This document shows positions 1 to 8,803 of a stretch of 64,000 bases of DNA, one piece after another. The first letter of the stretch is position 1. Each line of letters starts with the position of its first letter. The position numbers and the translations under genes were made by a program. Source of the stretch: Epilithonimonas zeae (GTDB taxonomy: Bacteria; Bacteroidota; Bacteroidia; Flavobacteriales; Weeksellaceae); NCBI RefSeq assembly GCF_900141765.1, contig NZ_FSRK01000002.1, positions 186,001 to 250,000 of the forward strand, in the 5' to 3' direction. Under the pieces are notes generated by a model that was given only the letters and a program-made list of their open reading frames with translations, had not been told where the DNA came from and did no database searches.

Positions 1-30
1 CTTCTGTCTGTTTTGAGTTAATTTTGCCAA
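1..30 (-). CDS. Start of an FtsL-like division protein gene, cut by the window edge
   Basis: Eleven bases after the rsmH stop a new frame opens with TTG and stays open for 10 codons to the window edge, reading M-A-K-L-T-Q-N-R-Q-K. In the mra/dcw cluster the gene after rsmH is normally the small membrane division protein FtsL, and flavobacterial FtsL-like proteins start with a similar short basic stretch. Only position and these ten residues support the call, so the identity is inferred from gene order. Confidence 0.4.
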   Translation of the reverse strand, partial: MAKLTQNRQK

Positions 31-40
31 TTCTTATTAA

Positions 41-934
41 TTATAACTTAGTTCCTATTCTCATTTTCGCGCTTCTTGCACGTGAGTTTTCTTCAATTTC
101 TTTATCATCCGGAATAATTGCTTTAGTTTTCAATAATTCAAAAGCTTTCGCATAATTTCCGTAAATATCACGTTGAGGCTCGCCTTCGAACATTCCGTTT
201 TTCAGGAAACGTTTTACCAACCTATCTTCTAAGGAATGATAAGAAATCACAACTAATCTTCCTTCAACTTTCAAAATTTTGTAAGACTGAACCAGCATTT
301 CTTTCAAAACCTCCAATTCTTGATTAACCTCAATTCTGATGGCCTGGAAAACCTGAGCAAAAAATTTATTCTGCTTAAAAGCCGGAATATAGCTGAAGAG
401 ATTTTTCAGATCTTCCGTTGTATTGATTTTCTTCGTTTTTCTATGATGAACGATTTCCCTTGCCAATTTTCGAGATTCTCTCAATTCCCCATATTGGTAA
501 AAGATATTAGCAAGGTCTTCTTCTTCGTAATCGTTGATGATCTTTTTTGCATCCAGACCCTGCATTACATTCATTCTCATATCAAGAGGCGCATTGCTTC
601 TCGTAGAAAATCCACGTTCTGCTTCATCAAACTGATGAGAAGAAACACCCAAATCAGCCAAAATCCCATCAACGTGAGAAATCCCATAAGCCAACATCGA
701 GTTTTCCAAAAACCTGAAATTTTGATTGACCAAAGTAAATCTCGGGTCATCAATTGCATTTTTCAACGCATCCAAATCTTGGTCAAAAGAAAACAACCTT
801 CCTTTTTCGGAAAGCCTGCTTAAAATTTCTCTTGAGTGACCACCACCACCAAAAGTACAATCCACGTAAACACCGTCCGGATTGGTTACCAGAGCGTCTA
901 CGCTTTCTTTTAATAAAACTGGATTATGATACAT
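41..934 (-). CDS. rsmH: 16S rRNA (cytosine(1402)-N(4))-methyltransferase RsmH
   Basis: RsmH (MraW) methylates N4 of C1402 in the decoding centre of 16S rRNA using S-adenosylmethionine. The 297-residue length is normal. The SAM-binding loop DCTFGGGGHS is at about residues 25-34, the conserved ILADLGVSSHQFD stretch at about 91-104, and the family's basic NSRARSAKMR end is intact. It starts with ATG at 934 (MYHNPVLLKE, the usual family start). It follows mraZ by 81 bases in the same direction and leads into a probable ftsL, which is the standard order of the division and cell-wall cluster. Confidence 0.97.
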   Translation of the reverse strand: MYHNPVLLKESVDALVTNPDGVYVDCTFGGGGHSREILSRLSEKGRLFSFDQDLDALKNAIDDPRFTLVNQNFRFLENSMLAYGISHVDGILADLGVSSHQFDEAERGFSTRSNAPLDMRMNVMQGLDAKKIINDYEEEDLANIFYQYGELRESRKLAREIVHHRKTKKINTTEDLKNLFSYIPAFKQNKFFAQVFQAIRIEVNQELEVLKEMLVQSYKILKVEGRLVVISYHSLEDRLVKRFLKNGMFEGEPQRDIYGNYAKAFELLKTKAIIPDDKEIEENSRARSAKMRIGTKL

Positions 935-942
935 TGTCTTTA

Positions 943-973
943 TAATTGATGAATGATGATTGATAAATGATTT
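943..973. repeat. AT-rich degenerate tandem motif between mraZ and rsmH
   Basis: The gap holds degenerate repeats of TGATnAATGAT / ATTGATAAATGA. A very similar text occurs upstream of accD (59844-59876). It looks like slippage-prone simple sequence rather than a gene or operator. Confidence 0.35.
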
Positions 974-1015
974 AATAATCGGTTTCAGAACCTATTAATT
1001 ATTCTTTCTTAATTA

Positions 1016-1483
1016 TTAATATGATTCCTCGGAATCAAGATTTCCCATTACATCCTCTGCAAGATTTGCAAAATCAGATTCGCTGACAGAAATGACTTGC
1101 TCGTAAGAATCTTTGTTCCAGATCTCGAACAACTCGCCGGCACTTGTAATCACAATTTCTTTGCTGAGATTAGCATACTGCGTCAAATCTTTGCTGATCT
1201 GCAGACGACCCACGTTATCCATCTCCACGGTTTTAACTCCTGCTGTAAACATCCTGATGAAATCTGCATTTTTTTTCACAAATCGATTCAGACCGTTTAT
1301 TTTTGCCATCAGTTTTTCCCAAGGTTTCATCGGATAGACCTCAAGACACTTCTGAAACACCGAACGCTTTATCACAAATGGCTCATCTGCAAAATGTTCC
1401 ATCTGCTTCGTAAGCGAAGCAGGCAGTTTGATGCGCCCTTTGTCATCTATTTTACACTCGTATGTTCCAATGAAGTTTTTCAT
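1016..1483 (-). CDS. mraZ: Division/cell wall cluster transcriptional regulator MraZ
   Basis: MraZ is a ring-forming DNA-binding protein that regulates the mra/dcw cluster it heads. The 155-residue product has the two tandem AbrB-like half-repeats: YECKIDDKGRIKLP near the N-terminus and VEMDNVGRLQISKDL in the second half. The frame is open further upstream to 1513, but ATG at 1483 (MKNFIGTYECK) is the family start, and a -7 promoter box lies at 1490-1497, inside the longer reading. It therefore probably has a leader of only a few bases. Confidence 0.95.
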   Translation of the reverse strand: MKNFIGTYECKIDDKGRIKLPASLTKQMEHFADEPFVIKRSVFQKCLEVYPMKPWEKLMAKINGLNRFVKKNADFIRMFTAGVKTVEMDNVGRLQISKDLTQYANLSKEIVITSAGELFEIWNKDSYEQVISVSESDFANLAEDVMGNLDSEESY

Positions 1484-1489
1484 TTGGAG

Positions 1490-1497
1490 CAAATTTA
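1490..1497 (-). promoter_or_regulatory. -7 box of the mraZ-rsmH promoter
   Basis: On the minus strand this reads TAAATTTG, matching the Bacteroidetes -7 consensus TAnnTTTG, and ends 6 bases before the mraZ ATG. No convincing -33 TTG is seen at 17-23 bases. Confidence 0.55.
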
Positions 1498-1719
1498 TAT
1501 AAAAATCTACCACATTTTACCACTTTCGCCCACTTTTATACTTAATGTTTATAACTTTTTGGTTTCAAAGCTTTCTTGGCTAATGATTTGATTTAAAATC
1601 GATTAAAATGAATTATTGCGAAAACCTTTATTATAAAGCCTTTGCAATGAATGATTTAAAAAATTCGGTTAGAAATGTTTCATTATTTAAAACGGTTCTA
1701 ACTAAAATTTCAAATTGTC

Positions 1720-1727
1720 TATATTTG
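1720..1727 (+). promoter_or_regulatory. -7 box of the nitroreductase promoter
   Basis: TATATTTG matches TAnnTTTG and ends exactly 4 bases before the ATG at 1732. Transcription would start at or next to the start codon, giving a leaderless or nearly leaderless mRNA. Confidence 0.6.
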
Positions 1728-1731
1728 TTAT

Positions 1732-2358
1732 ATGAACTATTTAGAAGCACTTAACTGGCGATATTCTGTTAAAAAATTTGATGGAAAAAAGATTTCTTCT
1801 GAAAAACTGAACAATATCCTGGAAGCAGGACGATTGTCTGTCAGCTCATTAGGCTTACAACCTTATCATCTTTTGGTTGTAGGAAATGATAAAACGATTC
1901 AGAAATTGATTCCGGCCTTTTATAATCCTTCACAAATATCGACTTGCTCGCATTTGATTGCTTTGGTCACAAAAACTCATATTAATAAGGAATATGTCGA
2001 TAATTATTTCAGTCATATTATTAATGAGCGTGGTGTGACTTTGGAACAATTGTCTGCTTTTAGAAATAACATCAATCTTTTCTTAGAAAATTATACCCAG
2101 AAAGAACTGGAAAGTTGGTCCGAAAAACAGAGCTATATTGTTCTTGGTTCATTGATAATGGCTTCTGCCGAAGAAGAAATCGACACTTGTCCAATGGAAG
2201 GCTTCAAAGCTGATATTTTAGAAGACGTTCTGAAAATCGATAAAGAACACGAAAAAATTGCTGTTGTTCTGGCGCTTGGCTACAGAGCGGAAGATGATAT
2301 TTTTCAGAATTTCAAAAAAGTAAGAAAACCTGCGGATAAGTTCATCAAATTCTTTTAA
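1732..2358 (+). CDS. Nitroreductase-family NAD(P)H-dependent oxidoreductase
   Basis: This is an FMN-dependent NfsB/nitroreductase-type enzyme of 208 residues, a normal length. The N-terminus has the family pattern of a paired Arg-Tyr-Ser (RYSVKKFDGKKI, residues 10-21) that contacts FMN, followed by SSLGLQPYHLLVV, and the C-terminal half carries AVVLALGYRAEDD, which contacts the flavin phosphate. The true substrate (quinones, nitroaromatics or flavin) cannot be told from sequence. It stands 50 bases upstream of nadB in the same direction and has its own -7 box. Confidence 0.9.
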   Translation: MNYLEALNWRYSVKKFDGKKISSEKLNNILEAGRLSVSSLGLQPYHLLVVGNDKTIQKLIPAFYNPSQISTCSHLIALVTKTHINKEYVDNYFSHIINERGVTLEQLSAFRNNINLFLENYTQKELESWSEKQSYIVLGSLIMASAEEEIDTCPMEGFKADILEDVLKIDKEHEKIAVVLALGYRAEDDIFQNFKKVRKPADKFIKFF

Positions 2359-2408
2359 CTTTATTCTTTTGAATTTTCTCAGACATTGAGAATCATTAAT
2401 TCTTATTT

Positions 2409-4004
2409 ATGATAAAAACAGACGTTCTTGTAATTGGTTCCGGAATCTCGGGCTTATCTTATGCCATTAAAATTGCCGAACAATTACCTGAAACTAAAAT
2501 TACCATCGTTACAAAATCCAACGAGGACGAAAGCAATACCAAATATGCACAAGGCGGATTGGCAGTCGTAACAGATTTTTCCAAAGATAATTTTCAAAAA
2601 CACATAGACGATACTTTGCGTGCCGGAGATTACATCAATGACCCGGAGATTGTCAAAATCGTGGTAGAAGAAGCACCTTATCGATTCAATGAAATTGTTG
2701 AATGGGGCGCAAAATTTGATCAGGAAAAAGGAAAATATTCTCTAGGTCGTGAAGGCGGACATACCGAAAACAGGATTGTCCATCATAAAGACATTACAGG
2801 TTTTGAAATTGAAAGAGCGCTTCTTGAAACTATTAGAAACTCTCCAAATATCGAAATGCTCCCTCATCATTATGTTATTGATTTGATAACACAACACCAC
2901 GTTCCAGGGAAAGAATTGGACAAAGGAAATATCAATGCTTACGGTGCTTATATTCTTGATGAGCAGAATAAAAAAATCAAAAAAATCACTTCGAAAATTA
3001 CTTTAGTTGCAACAGGAGGAGCCGGACACGTTTACAAAAACACAACCAATCCAATCATTGCGACAGGAGACGGGATAGCCTTTGTTCACAGAGCGCAAGG
3101 GAAAGTTTCCAATATGCAATATTATCAGTTTCACCCAACGGCGATGTACTCTAAAAGAGATGGAATGCTATTTTTGATCTCAGAAGCTGTTCGTGGTGAC
3201 GGCGCAAAACTCCGTACCAAAAACGGAAAACCATTTATGCAGAAATATGATGAGCGCGAAGAATTAGCTTCCCGTGACATCGTTGCAAGAGGAATCGATA
3301 ATGAACTGAAAATCAGCGGAGACGACTATGTTGGTTTAGACTGTCGCGAAATGGACAGAGAAAAATTCATCAATCACTTTCCAAATATCTATCAAAAATG
3401 TCTGGATGAAGGAATTGACCCTTTCAAAGAATTGATTCCTGTGGTTCCGGCTTGTCATTACTTGATGGGCGGAATTGATACCGATAAATACGGACAATCT
3501 TCTATCAAAAATCTTTTCGCCGTTGGAGAATGTACCAACTCCGGACTTCACGGCGCGAATCGTTTAGCTTCGAATTCTTTATTAGAAGGTTTGGTCTTTG
3601 GTCACAATGCGGCGATGAAAACAGTTGAATTGCTGAAAGAAAATGATTTCAATTTCGATGATTTGAAAGCAGTTCCGGAATGGAACGAAGAAGGAATGAA
3701 AATGATGGACGAAATGGTTCTCGTAACTTATCTCAGAAAACAACTCCAGGAAATGATGAGCGATCTGGTCGCGATTGTAAGAAGCAACGCAAGATTAGAA
3801 TTGGCAAAGAAAAAGCAGCGTGAAATCTATGAAGCCGTGACAGAGCTTTATAATTATTCCATACTTTCGCCACAGCTTTCGGAATTGAGGAATCTTGTGA
3901 ATGTTTCTTACCTTATTATCAAGCATTCTCTCGAAATGAAAGAAAATAAAGGTGCATTTTACAATAAGGATTTGGCCACGAAACCGCTTTTGATCAATGA
4001 GTAA
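2409..4004 (+). CDS. nadB: L-aspartate oxidase NadB
   Basis: NadB oxidises L-aspartate to iminoaspartate, the first step of de novo NAD synthesis. The 531-residue protein opens with the FAD-binding loop VLVIGSGISGLSYA (residues 6-19) and the diagnostic TKYAQGGLAVV (44-54). It has HHKDITGFEIERAL, the substrate-site HPTAMY stretch and, near the FAD site, GLHGANRLASNSLLEGLVFG, followed by the helical C-terminal domain of the succinate dehydrogenase/fumarate reductase flavoprotein superfamily. nadC follows after one small gene. No nadA is in the window. Confidence 0.96.
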   Translation: MIKTDVLVIGSGISGLSYAIKIAEQLPETKITIVTKSNEDESNTKYAQGGLAVVTDFSKDNFQKHIDDTLRAGDYINDPEIVKIVVEEAPYRFNEIVEWGAKFDQEKGKYSLGREGGHTENRIVHHKDITGFEIERALLETIRNSPNIEMLPHHYVIDLITQHHVPGKELDKGNINAYGAYILDEQNKKIKKITSKITLVATGGAGHVYKNTTNPIIATGDGIAFVHRAQGKVSNMQYYQFHPTAMYSKRDGMLFLISEAVRGDGAKLRTKNGKPFMQKYDEREELASRDIVARGIDNELKISGDDYVGLDCREMDREKFINHFPNIYQKCLDEGIDPFKELIPVVPACHYLMGGIDTDKYGQSSIKNLFAVGECTNSGLHGANRLASNSLLEGLVFGHNAAMKTVELLKENDFNFDDLKAVPEWNEEGMKMMDEMVLVTYLRKQLQEMMSDLVAIVRSNARLELAKKKQREIYEAVTELYNYSILSPQLSELRNLVNVSYLIIKHSLEMKENKGAFYNKDLATKPLLINE

Positions 4005-4600
4005 TGACAGTGATTAAATATATTTTTCTGATTGGATTTCTTATCGTCATTTCTTGTAATTCTTCGAAACAAGAAACCGATAAAAATTCGCTGGAAACAG
4101 AAAACTTCATCAACAACAATCTCAACTCACATCCCGGCAAACCCTTTTTTACTTTTGATGCCGTTGATTATTATAAAAATGACATCGATGAGAACACGGC
4201 AATGAATCTTCTGAATTATCGACCAACATCATTAGATTCAATAAGATATAATTTAATCATCGACGAAACTTCAGAAAATATCAGTAATGAATACTTTATA
4301 AACAACCTTACAAAAGCAGACTTCAACAAGACAGAAATTAAGTCTGAAGATTTTCAGAAACTTGCTGCCCTATTTTCCGAACAGCACCAACGTGAGGAAA
4401 TTTATTTTGCCTGTATTCCAATCTTTAGAGATATATTAGTATTCAAGAAAAATGAAAAGGTAATTGGCGTTGCAAAAATCTGTTTCGGTTGCAATCGAAA
4501 TAAAATTATTGCAAGCAAAGCAAATACTTCCAATTTTGGACAAGGGAAAGATTACGAATTACTTTCATTGATTCTCAACAAATATAAAAATACCAATTAA
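4004..4600 (+). CDS. Small lipoprotein of unknown function inside the nad operon
   Basis: I do not recognise this 198-residue protein. It starts with a lipoprotein signal (hydrophobic VIKYIFLIGFLIVIS, then Cys18), so it is probably anchored to a membrane facing the periplasm or surface. The rest is polar and Asn/Lys-rich, with a CFGC motif at residues 160-163 that could bind metal or form a disulfide. Its ATG overlaps the nadB stop by one base (taATG), and nadC starts 6 bases after it, so the three are co-transcribed and translation is probably coupled. Nothing shows a role in NAD synthesis. Confidence 0.85.
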   Translation: MTVIKYIFLIGFLIVISCNSSKQETDKNSLETENFINNNLNSHPGKPFFTFDAVDYYKNDIDENTAMNLLNYRPTSLDSIRYNLIIDETSENISNEYFINNLTKADFNKTEIKSEDFQKLAALFSEQHQREEIYFACIPIFRDILVFKKNEKVIGVAKICFGCNRNKIIASKANTSNFGQGKDYELLSLILNKYKNTN

Positions 4601-4606
4601 CGCAAA

Positions 4607-5470
4607 ATGAAAAGACCAGCATACGCCAGCGACAAAGTTTTAAAAGAATTCATAAGAACTGCTTTGGAAGAAGACATTCAAAATGGTGATCATTCTACAC
4701 TCTCTACGATTCCGAAGGATTTGGAACAGAAAGCTCAACTTATTGTAAAAGAGAATTGCATTCTGGCAGGAGTAGAATTAGCAGAAATTATTTTCAAGAA
4801 CTTTGATAAAAATCTGAAAGTGGAGATTTTTATTAAAGATGGAGAATCCGCCAAGAAAGGTGATGTTGCATTTATCGTTTCTGGAAAAGCAAGGTCGATT
4901 CTTTCAACAGAAAGGTTGGTTCTTAACTGTATGCAACGTATGAGCGGCATTGCAACAATGACCCACGATTGGGATTCTAGATTAGTGGGAACAAAAACTA
5001 AACTTCTTGACACCAGAAAAACGACACCTAATTTCCGAGTTTGTGAAAAATGGGCAGTGGCAATAGGTGGCGGAACCAATCACAGATATGGACTTTATGA
5101 TATGATAATGCTGAAAGACAATCATATCGACTATAATGGAAGTATTACCAATGCTGTGAAGATGGCGAAAGATTATGTCAAGAAAAATAAGTTAAAACTT
5201 AAAATTGAAGTGGAAACCCGTAATCTAGAAGAAGTTGAGGAAGCTGTGAAATCAGGGGCAGACAGAATTATGTTTGACAATATGGATGTCGAAACAATGA
5301 CCAAAGCTGTAAAGATTGTCAATAAAAAATCAGAAACCGAAGCTTCTGGTGGAATTACACGCGAGGTGTTAAATTCGGTGGCGAAAACTGGTGTTGATTT
5401 TATCTCAGCGGGTGCAATTACTCATTCTTCAAGCAATATAGACCTGAGTCTCAAGGCATTAAAAATTTAA
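4607..5470 (+). CDS. nadC: Quinolinate phosphoribosyltransferase (carboxylating) NadC
   Basis: NadC converts quinolinate and PRPP to nicotinate mononucleotide, CO2 and pyrophosphate. The length is 287 residues. Diagnostic stretches are LNCMQRMSGIAT, LDTRKTTPNFRVCEKWAV, GGGTNHRYGLYDMIMLKDNH, VEVETRNLEE and the C-terminal barrel strands MFDNMD and SGGITREV. It closes the nadB-lipoprotein-nadC unit. Confidence 0.96.
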   Translation: MKRPAYASDKVLKEFIRTALEEDIQNGDHSTLSTIPKDLEQKAQLIVKENCILAGVELAEIIFKNFDKNLKVEIFIKDGESAKKGDVAFIVSGKARSILSTERLVLNCMQRMSGIATMTHDWDSRLVGTKTKLLDTRKTTPNFRVCEKWAVAIGGGTNHRYGLYDMIMLKDNHIDYNGSITNAVKMAKDYVKKNKLKLKIEVETRNLEEVEEAVKSGADRIMFDNMDVETMTKAVKIVNKKSETEASGGITREVLNSVAKTGVDFISAGAITHSSSNIDLSLKALKI

Positions 5471-5530
5471 CACTATATTAACAGAACATATTAATTTTTT
5501 TAAGACTTTTGCGACATAAATCTTAAAAAA

Positions 5531-8254
5531 ATGAAAATGTTATCGAAAAAACCAGCATTAGTCTTTATGCTGACAATGAGTACGGCAAGTTTTTACTATG
5601 CTCAATCTACTCAAGATACACTGTCAAAAACAAACGACATAGAACAAGTCGTGATCGCAGGTGTTGCAGATCTTGCAAAAGATAGAAAGACACCTGTAGC
5701 TGTTTCTACTATCAAAGAGGCTCAAATCGTAGAAAGACTTGGTAACCAAGAATTTCCTGAAATTTTGAAATCAACACCCTCTATCTATGCTGTAAAAGGT
5801 GGTGGTGGTTTTGGAGATGCAACTATGAAAATCCGTGGCTTTGACACTAATAATACGGCAGTTATGGTTAATGGTGTTCCTATAAACGGAATGGAAGATG
5901 GTGCCGTATATTGGAGTAACTGGTTAGGTCTTTCGGACGTAACTTCTGCGATGCAGATACAGAGAGGTCTTGGTTCTTCAAAATTAGCAATTGCTTCCGT
6001 TGGAGGAACAGTCAATATCATAACAAGAGCTTCTGATAAAAAAAGAGAAGGCAATGTAACAGTAGGTGTTGGTAACGATGGTTATCTTAAAACTTTATTT
6101 TCTTATAATACTGGAAAATCTGCAAATGGCTGGTCTACTTCATTCTTAATGTCAAGAACTGCAGGAAATACTTATATCGACGCTTCTGAATTTGAAGCTT
6201 ATAATTACTACTTTGCATTAGGTTATCAAAAAGGAAATCATGATTTCCAATTTACTTTAACTGGTGCACCACAATGGCATATGCAAAACTTCCAAAGTAG
6301 GATATCTGATTTTATTAAATATGGAAATGGCGTAGATGAACCCAACAGAAGATACAACCCTAACTGGGGTTATCTGAATGGTGAAGTAATGTCTCAGTCT
6401 ATAAACTTCTACAGCAAACCCGTTGCATCTATCAACTGGGATTGGAAGTTGTCCGAAAGCTCAAAACTATCAACTGTAGCTTATGCCTCTTGGGGTAGAG
6501 GTGGCGGAAGCGGTGTAATTGGAAGCATCAATGGAAACAACATTAATAGCGCAAAATTAAAAGATGCTAATGGTAACATTAGATTTGATGACATCGTGGC
6601 TTGGAATCAAGGTGCTGTAATTCCTGCATTTACAAATTCTGCTGGAACTGCTGCTCCTGCAAATCCAACTCCAGGTACTGCAACCAGAACAAACGGTCTT
6701 GTAAGAAGAGCAAGTATCAATTCTCACGACTGGTACGGATTATTATCTAATTTCCAACATAAAATCAATGATAACTGGAATTTTTCTGCTGGAATTGATT
6801 TAAGATATTATTATGGTTATCACCCAGGTGTAATTACAGATTTCTGGGGGAATTCAAAGTATGTTGAGAAAGACAACATGAATGAGCTTCCTAATGGACA
6901 CGATGTAACAATAGCTCAAAGTACATCTCCTTCTGCCAATCCTTTTGCCGCTGCAGTAAAAGACAAAAGCCAAATTGCTTACAGAAATTATGATGGAGAA
7001 GTTCTTTGGGGCGGGGTTTTTGGCCAGTTAGAATATTCTAATGAAAATTTATCTGCATTTATCCAAGGATCTGCTTCTGAGCAAGGTTATAAAAGAATTG
7101 ACAATTGGTTAAAAAATGGAACCATCCAACAAGGTCAGGCTGTGAATCAAAAAACAGATACTAAATTTCTTTTCGGATTTAATACAAAAGCTGGTATCAA
7201 CTATAATATCAATGAGCAACACAATGTATTTGCAAACGTAGGATATTATGAAAAACAGCCTTTATTTAATTCTGTTTACAACTCTCCTCTTGCCCCCGCT
7301 TCTGGAAACGACCCGTTAATTAATACTAATGATGGTAGAGCAACCGGTAATCAGCAGATTGTAAATCCATTATTAACAAATGAGAAAATTGCATCAGCAG
7401 AATTAGGTTACGGTTTCAGAAGTGGTATTTTCAATGCAAATGTAAACTTATACTACACTTCTTGGAAAGATAGATACAACAGATTTACAGGACTTGTTGT
7501 TCCTATTAATCCTAGTTTGCCAGCAACTGGAGCAAACCTTTACAATAGACCATTTGCAAACTTAACAGGTATTCATGAAATCCATATGGGGGTTGAATTC
7601 GAGGGTACGATAAAAGCTACAGATTATCTATCATTCAACACCATGATTTCTGTTGGAGACTGGAAATATAAAGGGAATGCAACCGGAAACCTTTATGATG
7701 AAAATGGAACACCTATTTCTTTGAATGGTAAAACTGATGTAATATTTGCATTAGATAAAGTTAAAGTTTCTGACGCTGCACAAACTACTGTAGCTTTAGG
7801 ATTCACAGTAAAACCATTGAAAAACCTAAGTGTTTTCGGAAACTGGAACTATTATGATAATTATTATGGAGTAATCAATTTCAGTGATATTGCTATTACT
7901 AAAGCTGATGGTTCAATTAGTAATAATGGTAAAAAAGGAGCATTAGAATATCCTAGTTATAACTTGTTTGATGTAGGTTTATCTTATGGAATTAATCTTA
8001 ATAATGGCCACAAAATTGTTTTGACAGGTAATGTTTATAACTTACTTGACACAACTTATATTTCTGATGGTAAAACATCTACCCACGTTAAAGATATTTC
8101 TGATTTTACACCAACCTCAACACAAACTGCACAACAACAATATGATGCTTACATCAATAACCCTTTGAACTTCTACAAAGGAATTGATACAAGTAATCAA
8201 GTTTACTTCGGTTTCGGAAGAACATGGGCAGCTTCTATCTCTTATAAATTCTAA
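5531..8254 (+). CDS. TonB-dependent outer-membrane receptor
   Basis: This is a 907-residue outer-membrane barrel that imports a ligand with energy from TonB. An N-terminal signal peptide (residues 1-25, ending FYYAQ) precedes a plug domain (about 40-165: EILKSTPSIYAVKG, TMKIRGFDTNNTAVMVNGVPINGMEDG and GSSKLAIASVGGTVNIITR) and a barrel ending in the aromatic-rich strand WAASISYKF. There is no carboxypeptidase-like N-terminal extension and no adjacent SusD gene, so it is not a polysaccharide-utilisation SusC pair. The ligand is unknown. The 5' gap has no good -7 box; a hairpin terminator follows. Confidence 0.93.
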   Translation: MKMLSKKPALVFMLTMSTASFYYAQSTQDTLSKTNDIEQVVIAGVADLAKDRKTPVAVSTIKEAQIVERLGNQEFPEILKSTPSIYAVKGGGGFGDATMKIRGFDTNNTAVMVNGVPINGMEDGAVYWSNWLGLSDVTSAMQIQRGLGSSKLAIASVGGTVNIITRASDKKREGNVTVGVGNDGYLKTLFSYNTGKSANGWSTSFLMSRTAGNTYIDASEFEAYNYYFALGYQKGNHDFQFTLTGAPQWHMQNFQSRISDFIKYGNGVDEPNRRYNPNWGYLNGEVMSQSINFYSKPVASINWDWKLSESSKLSTVAYASWGRGGGSGVIGSINGNNINSAKLKDANGNIRFDDIVAWNQGAVIPAFTNSAGTAAPANPTPGTATRTNGLVRRASINSHDWYGLLSNFQHKINDNWNFSAGIDLRYYYGYHPGVITDFWGNSKYVEKDNMNELPNGHDVTIAQSTSPSANPFAAAVKDKSQIAYRNYDGEVLWGGVFGQLEYSNENLSAFIQGSASEQGYKRIDNWLKNGTIQQGQAVNQKTDTKFLFGFNTKAGINYNINEQHNVFANVGYYEKQPLFNSVYNSPLAPASGNDPLINTNDGRATGNQQIVNPLLTNEKIASAELGYGFRSGIFNANVNLYYTSWKDRYNRFTGLVVPINPSLPATGANLYNRPFANLTGIHEIHMGVEFEGTIKATDYLSFNTMISVGDWKYKGNATGNLYDENGTPISLNGKTDVIFALDKVKVSDAAQTTVALGFTVKPLKNLSVFGNWNYYDNYYGVINFSDIAITKADGSISNNGKKGALEYPSYNLFDVGLSYGINLNNGHKIVLTGNVYNLLDTTYISDGKTSTHVKDISDFTPTSTQTAQQQYDAYINNPLNFYKGIDTSNQVYFGFGRTWAASISYKF

Positions 8255-8281
8255 ATATTAGATTAATATTTAATTATACCC

Positions 8282-8308
8282 AAATCCCGGCTATCTGTCG
8301 GGATTTTT
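8282..8308 (+). terminator. Terminator of the TonB receptor gene
   Basis: Stem AAATCCCG (8282-8289) pairs with CGGGATTT (8299-8306) across a 9-base loop and is followed by T's. The T-run runs straight into the next -7 box. Confidence 0.75.
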
Positions 8309-8309
8309 C

Positions 8310-8317
8310 TATCTTTG
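8310..8317 (+). promoter_or_regulatory. -7 box for the small membrane protein
   Basis: TATCTTTG is a perfect TAnnTTTG box that touches the preceding terminator. It rules out a TTG start at 8315 and supports the ATG at 8336. Confidence 0.6.
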
Positions 8318-8335
8318 TCAATCAAAAATCTGAAT

Positions 8336-8773
8336 ATGGACTTTTTTAAAATTTTTCTTAGCGCTCACAAAGGTTTCGCATACTTAGAGCTAGCACTTGT
8401 AGCTGCATTTTTAGTATTCTTATTAATCACAATGTTTGGCTATAGCGGCAGAATTTCTAAAGCATTAAAAAAAGTGACTTTGTTTACAATGATCTTTTTT
8501 CACGTTCAATTTTTAGTCGGTGTATGTTTATTGTTCATTTTTTCACCAGGATTCAAAGCTGCTATAGATGCAGGGACATTGATGAAAGACCCTTACTCAA
8601 GATTTCAATACGTAGAACATCCTTTCTCTATGTTAATCGCAGCAGTATTAATGACAATCATCAATAAAAAATTCAAAACAACCGAAAAACTGACTATTCC
8701 TATTATGTCATTAGGGTTGGTTGCAATTGCATTATTCGTTTTTGCATTCCCTTGGGCAAGAGTTTTCGGATAA
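8336..8773 (+). CDS. Small four-helix membrane protein, possibly haem-binding
   Basis: This 145-residue protein is mostly membrane: four hydrophobic segments at about residues 11-32, 46-70, 93-110 and 114-138. Histidines sit near helix ends (SAHKGFAYLEL, FFHVQFLVG, VEHPFSM), a pattern seen in small cytochrome-b-like membrane proteins, so haem binding is possible but unproven. The ATG at 8336 is chosen because the TTG at 8315 lies inside the promoter box. asd starts 30 bases after it. Confidence 0.85.
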   Translation: MDFFKIFLSAHKGFAYLELALVAAFLVFLLITMFGYSGRISKALKKVTLFTMIFFHVQFLVGVCLLFIFSPGFKAAIDAGTLMKDPYSRFQYVEHPFSMLIAAVLMTIINKKFKTTEKLTIPIMSLGLVAIALFVFAFPWARVFG

Positions 8774-8803
8774 ATATTTAACAATTTAATTAATCAAAAA
8801 ACA

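Noticed and set aside
320-823. Long frame on the plus strand opposite rsmH
   Set aside because: It is antisense to a clear core gene and has no family features. The same holds for the long antisense frames opposite fumC, ysxC, the hydrolase and metN.
6090-8254. First TonB receptor as a SusC of a polysaccharide-utilisation locus
   Set aside because: No SusD-like lipoprotein, no glycoside hydrolase and no carboxypeptidase-like N-terminal domain are present next to it.
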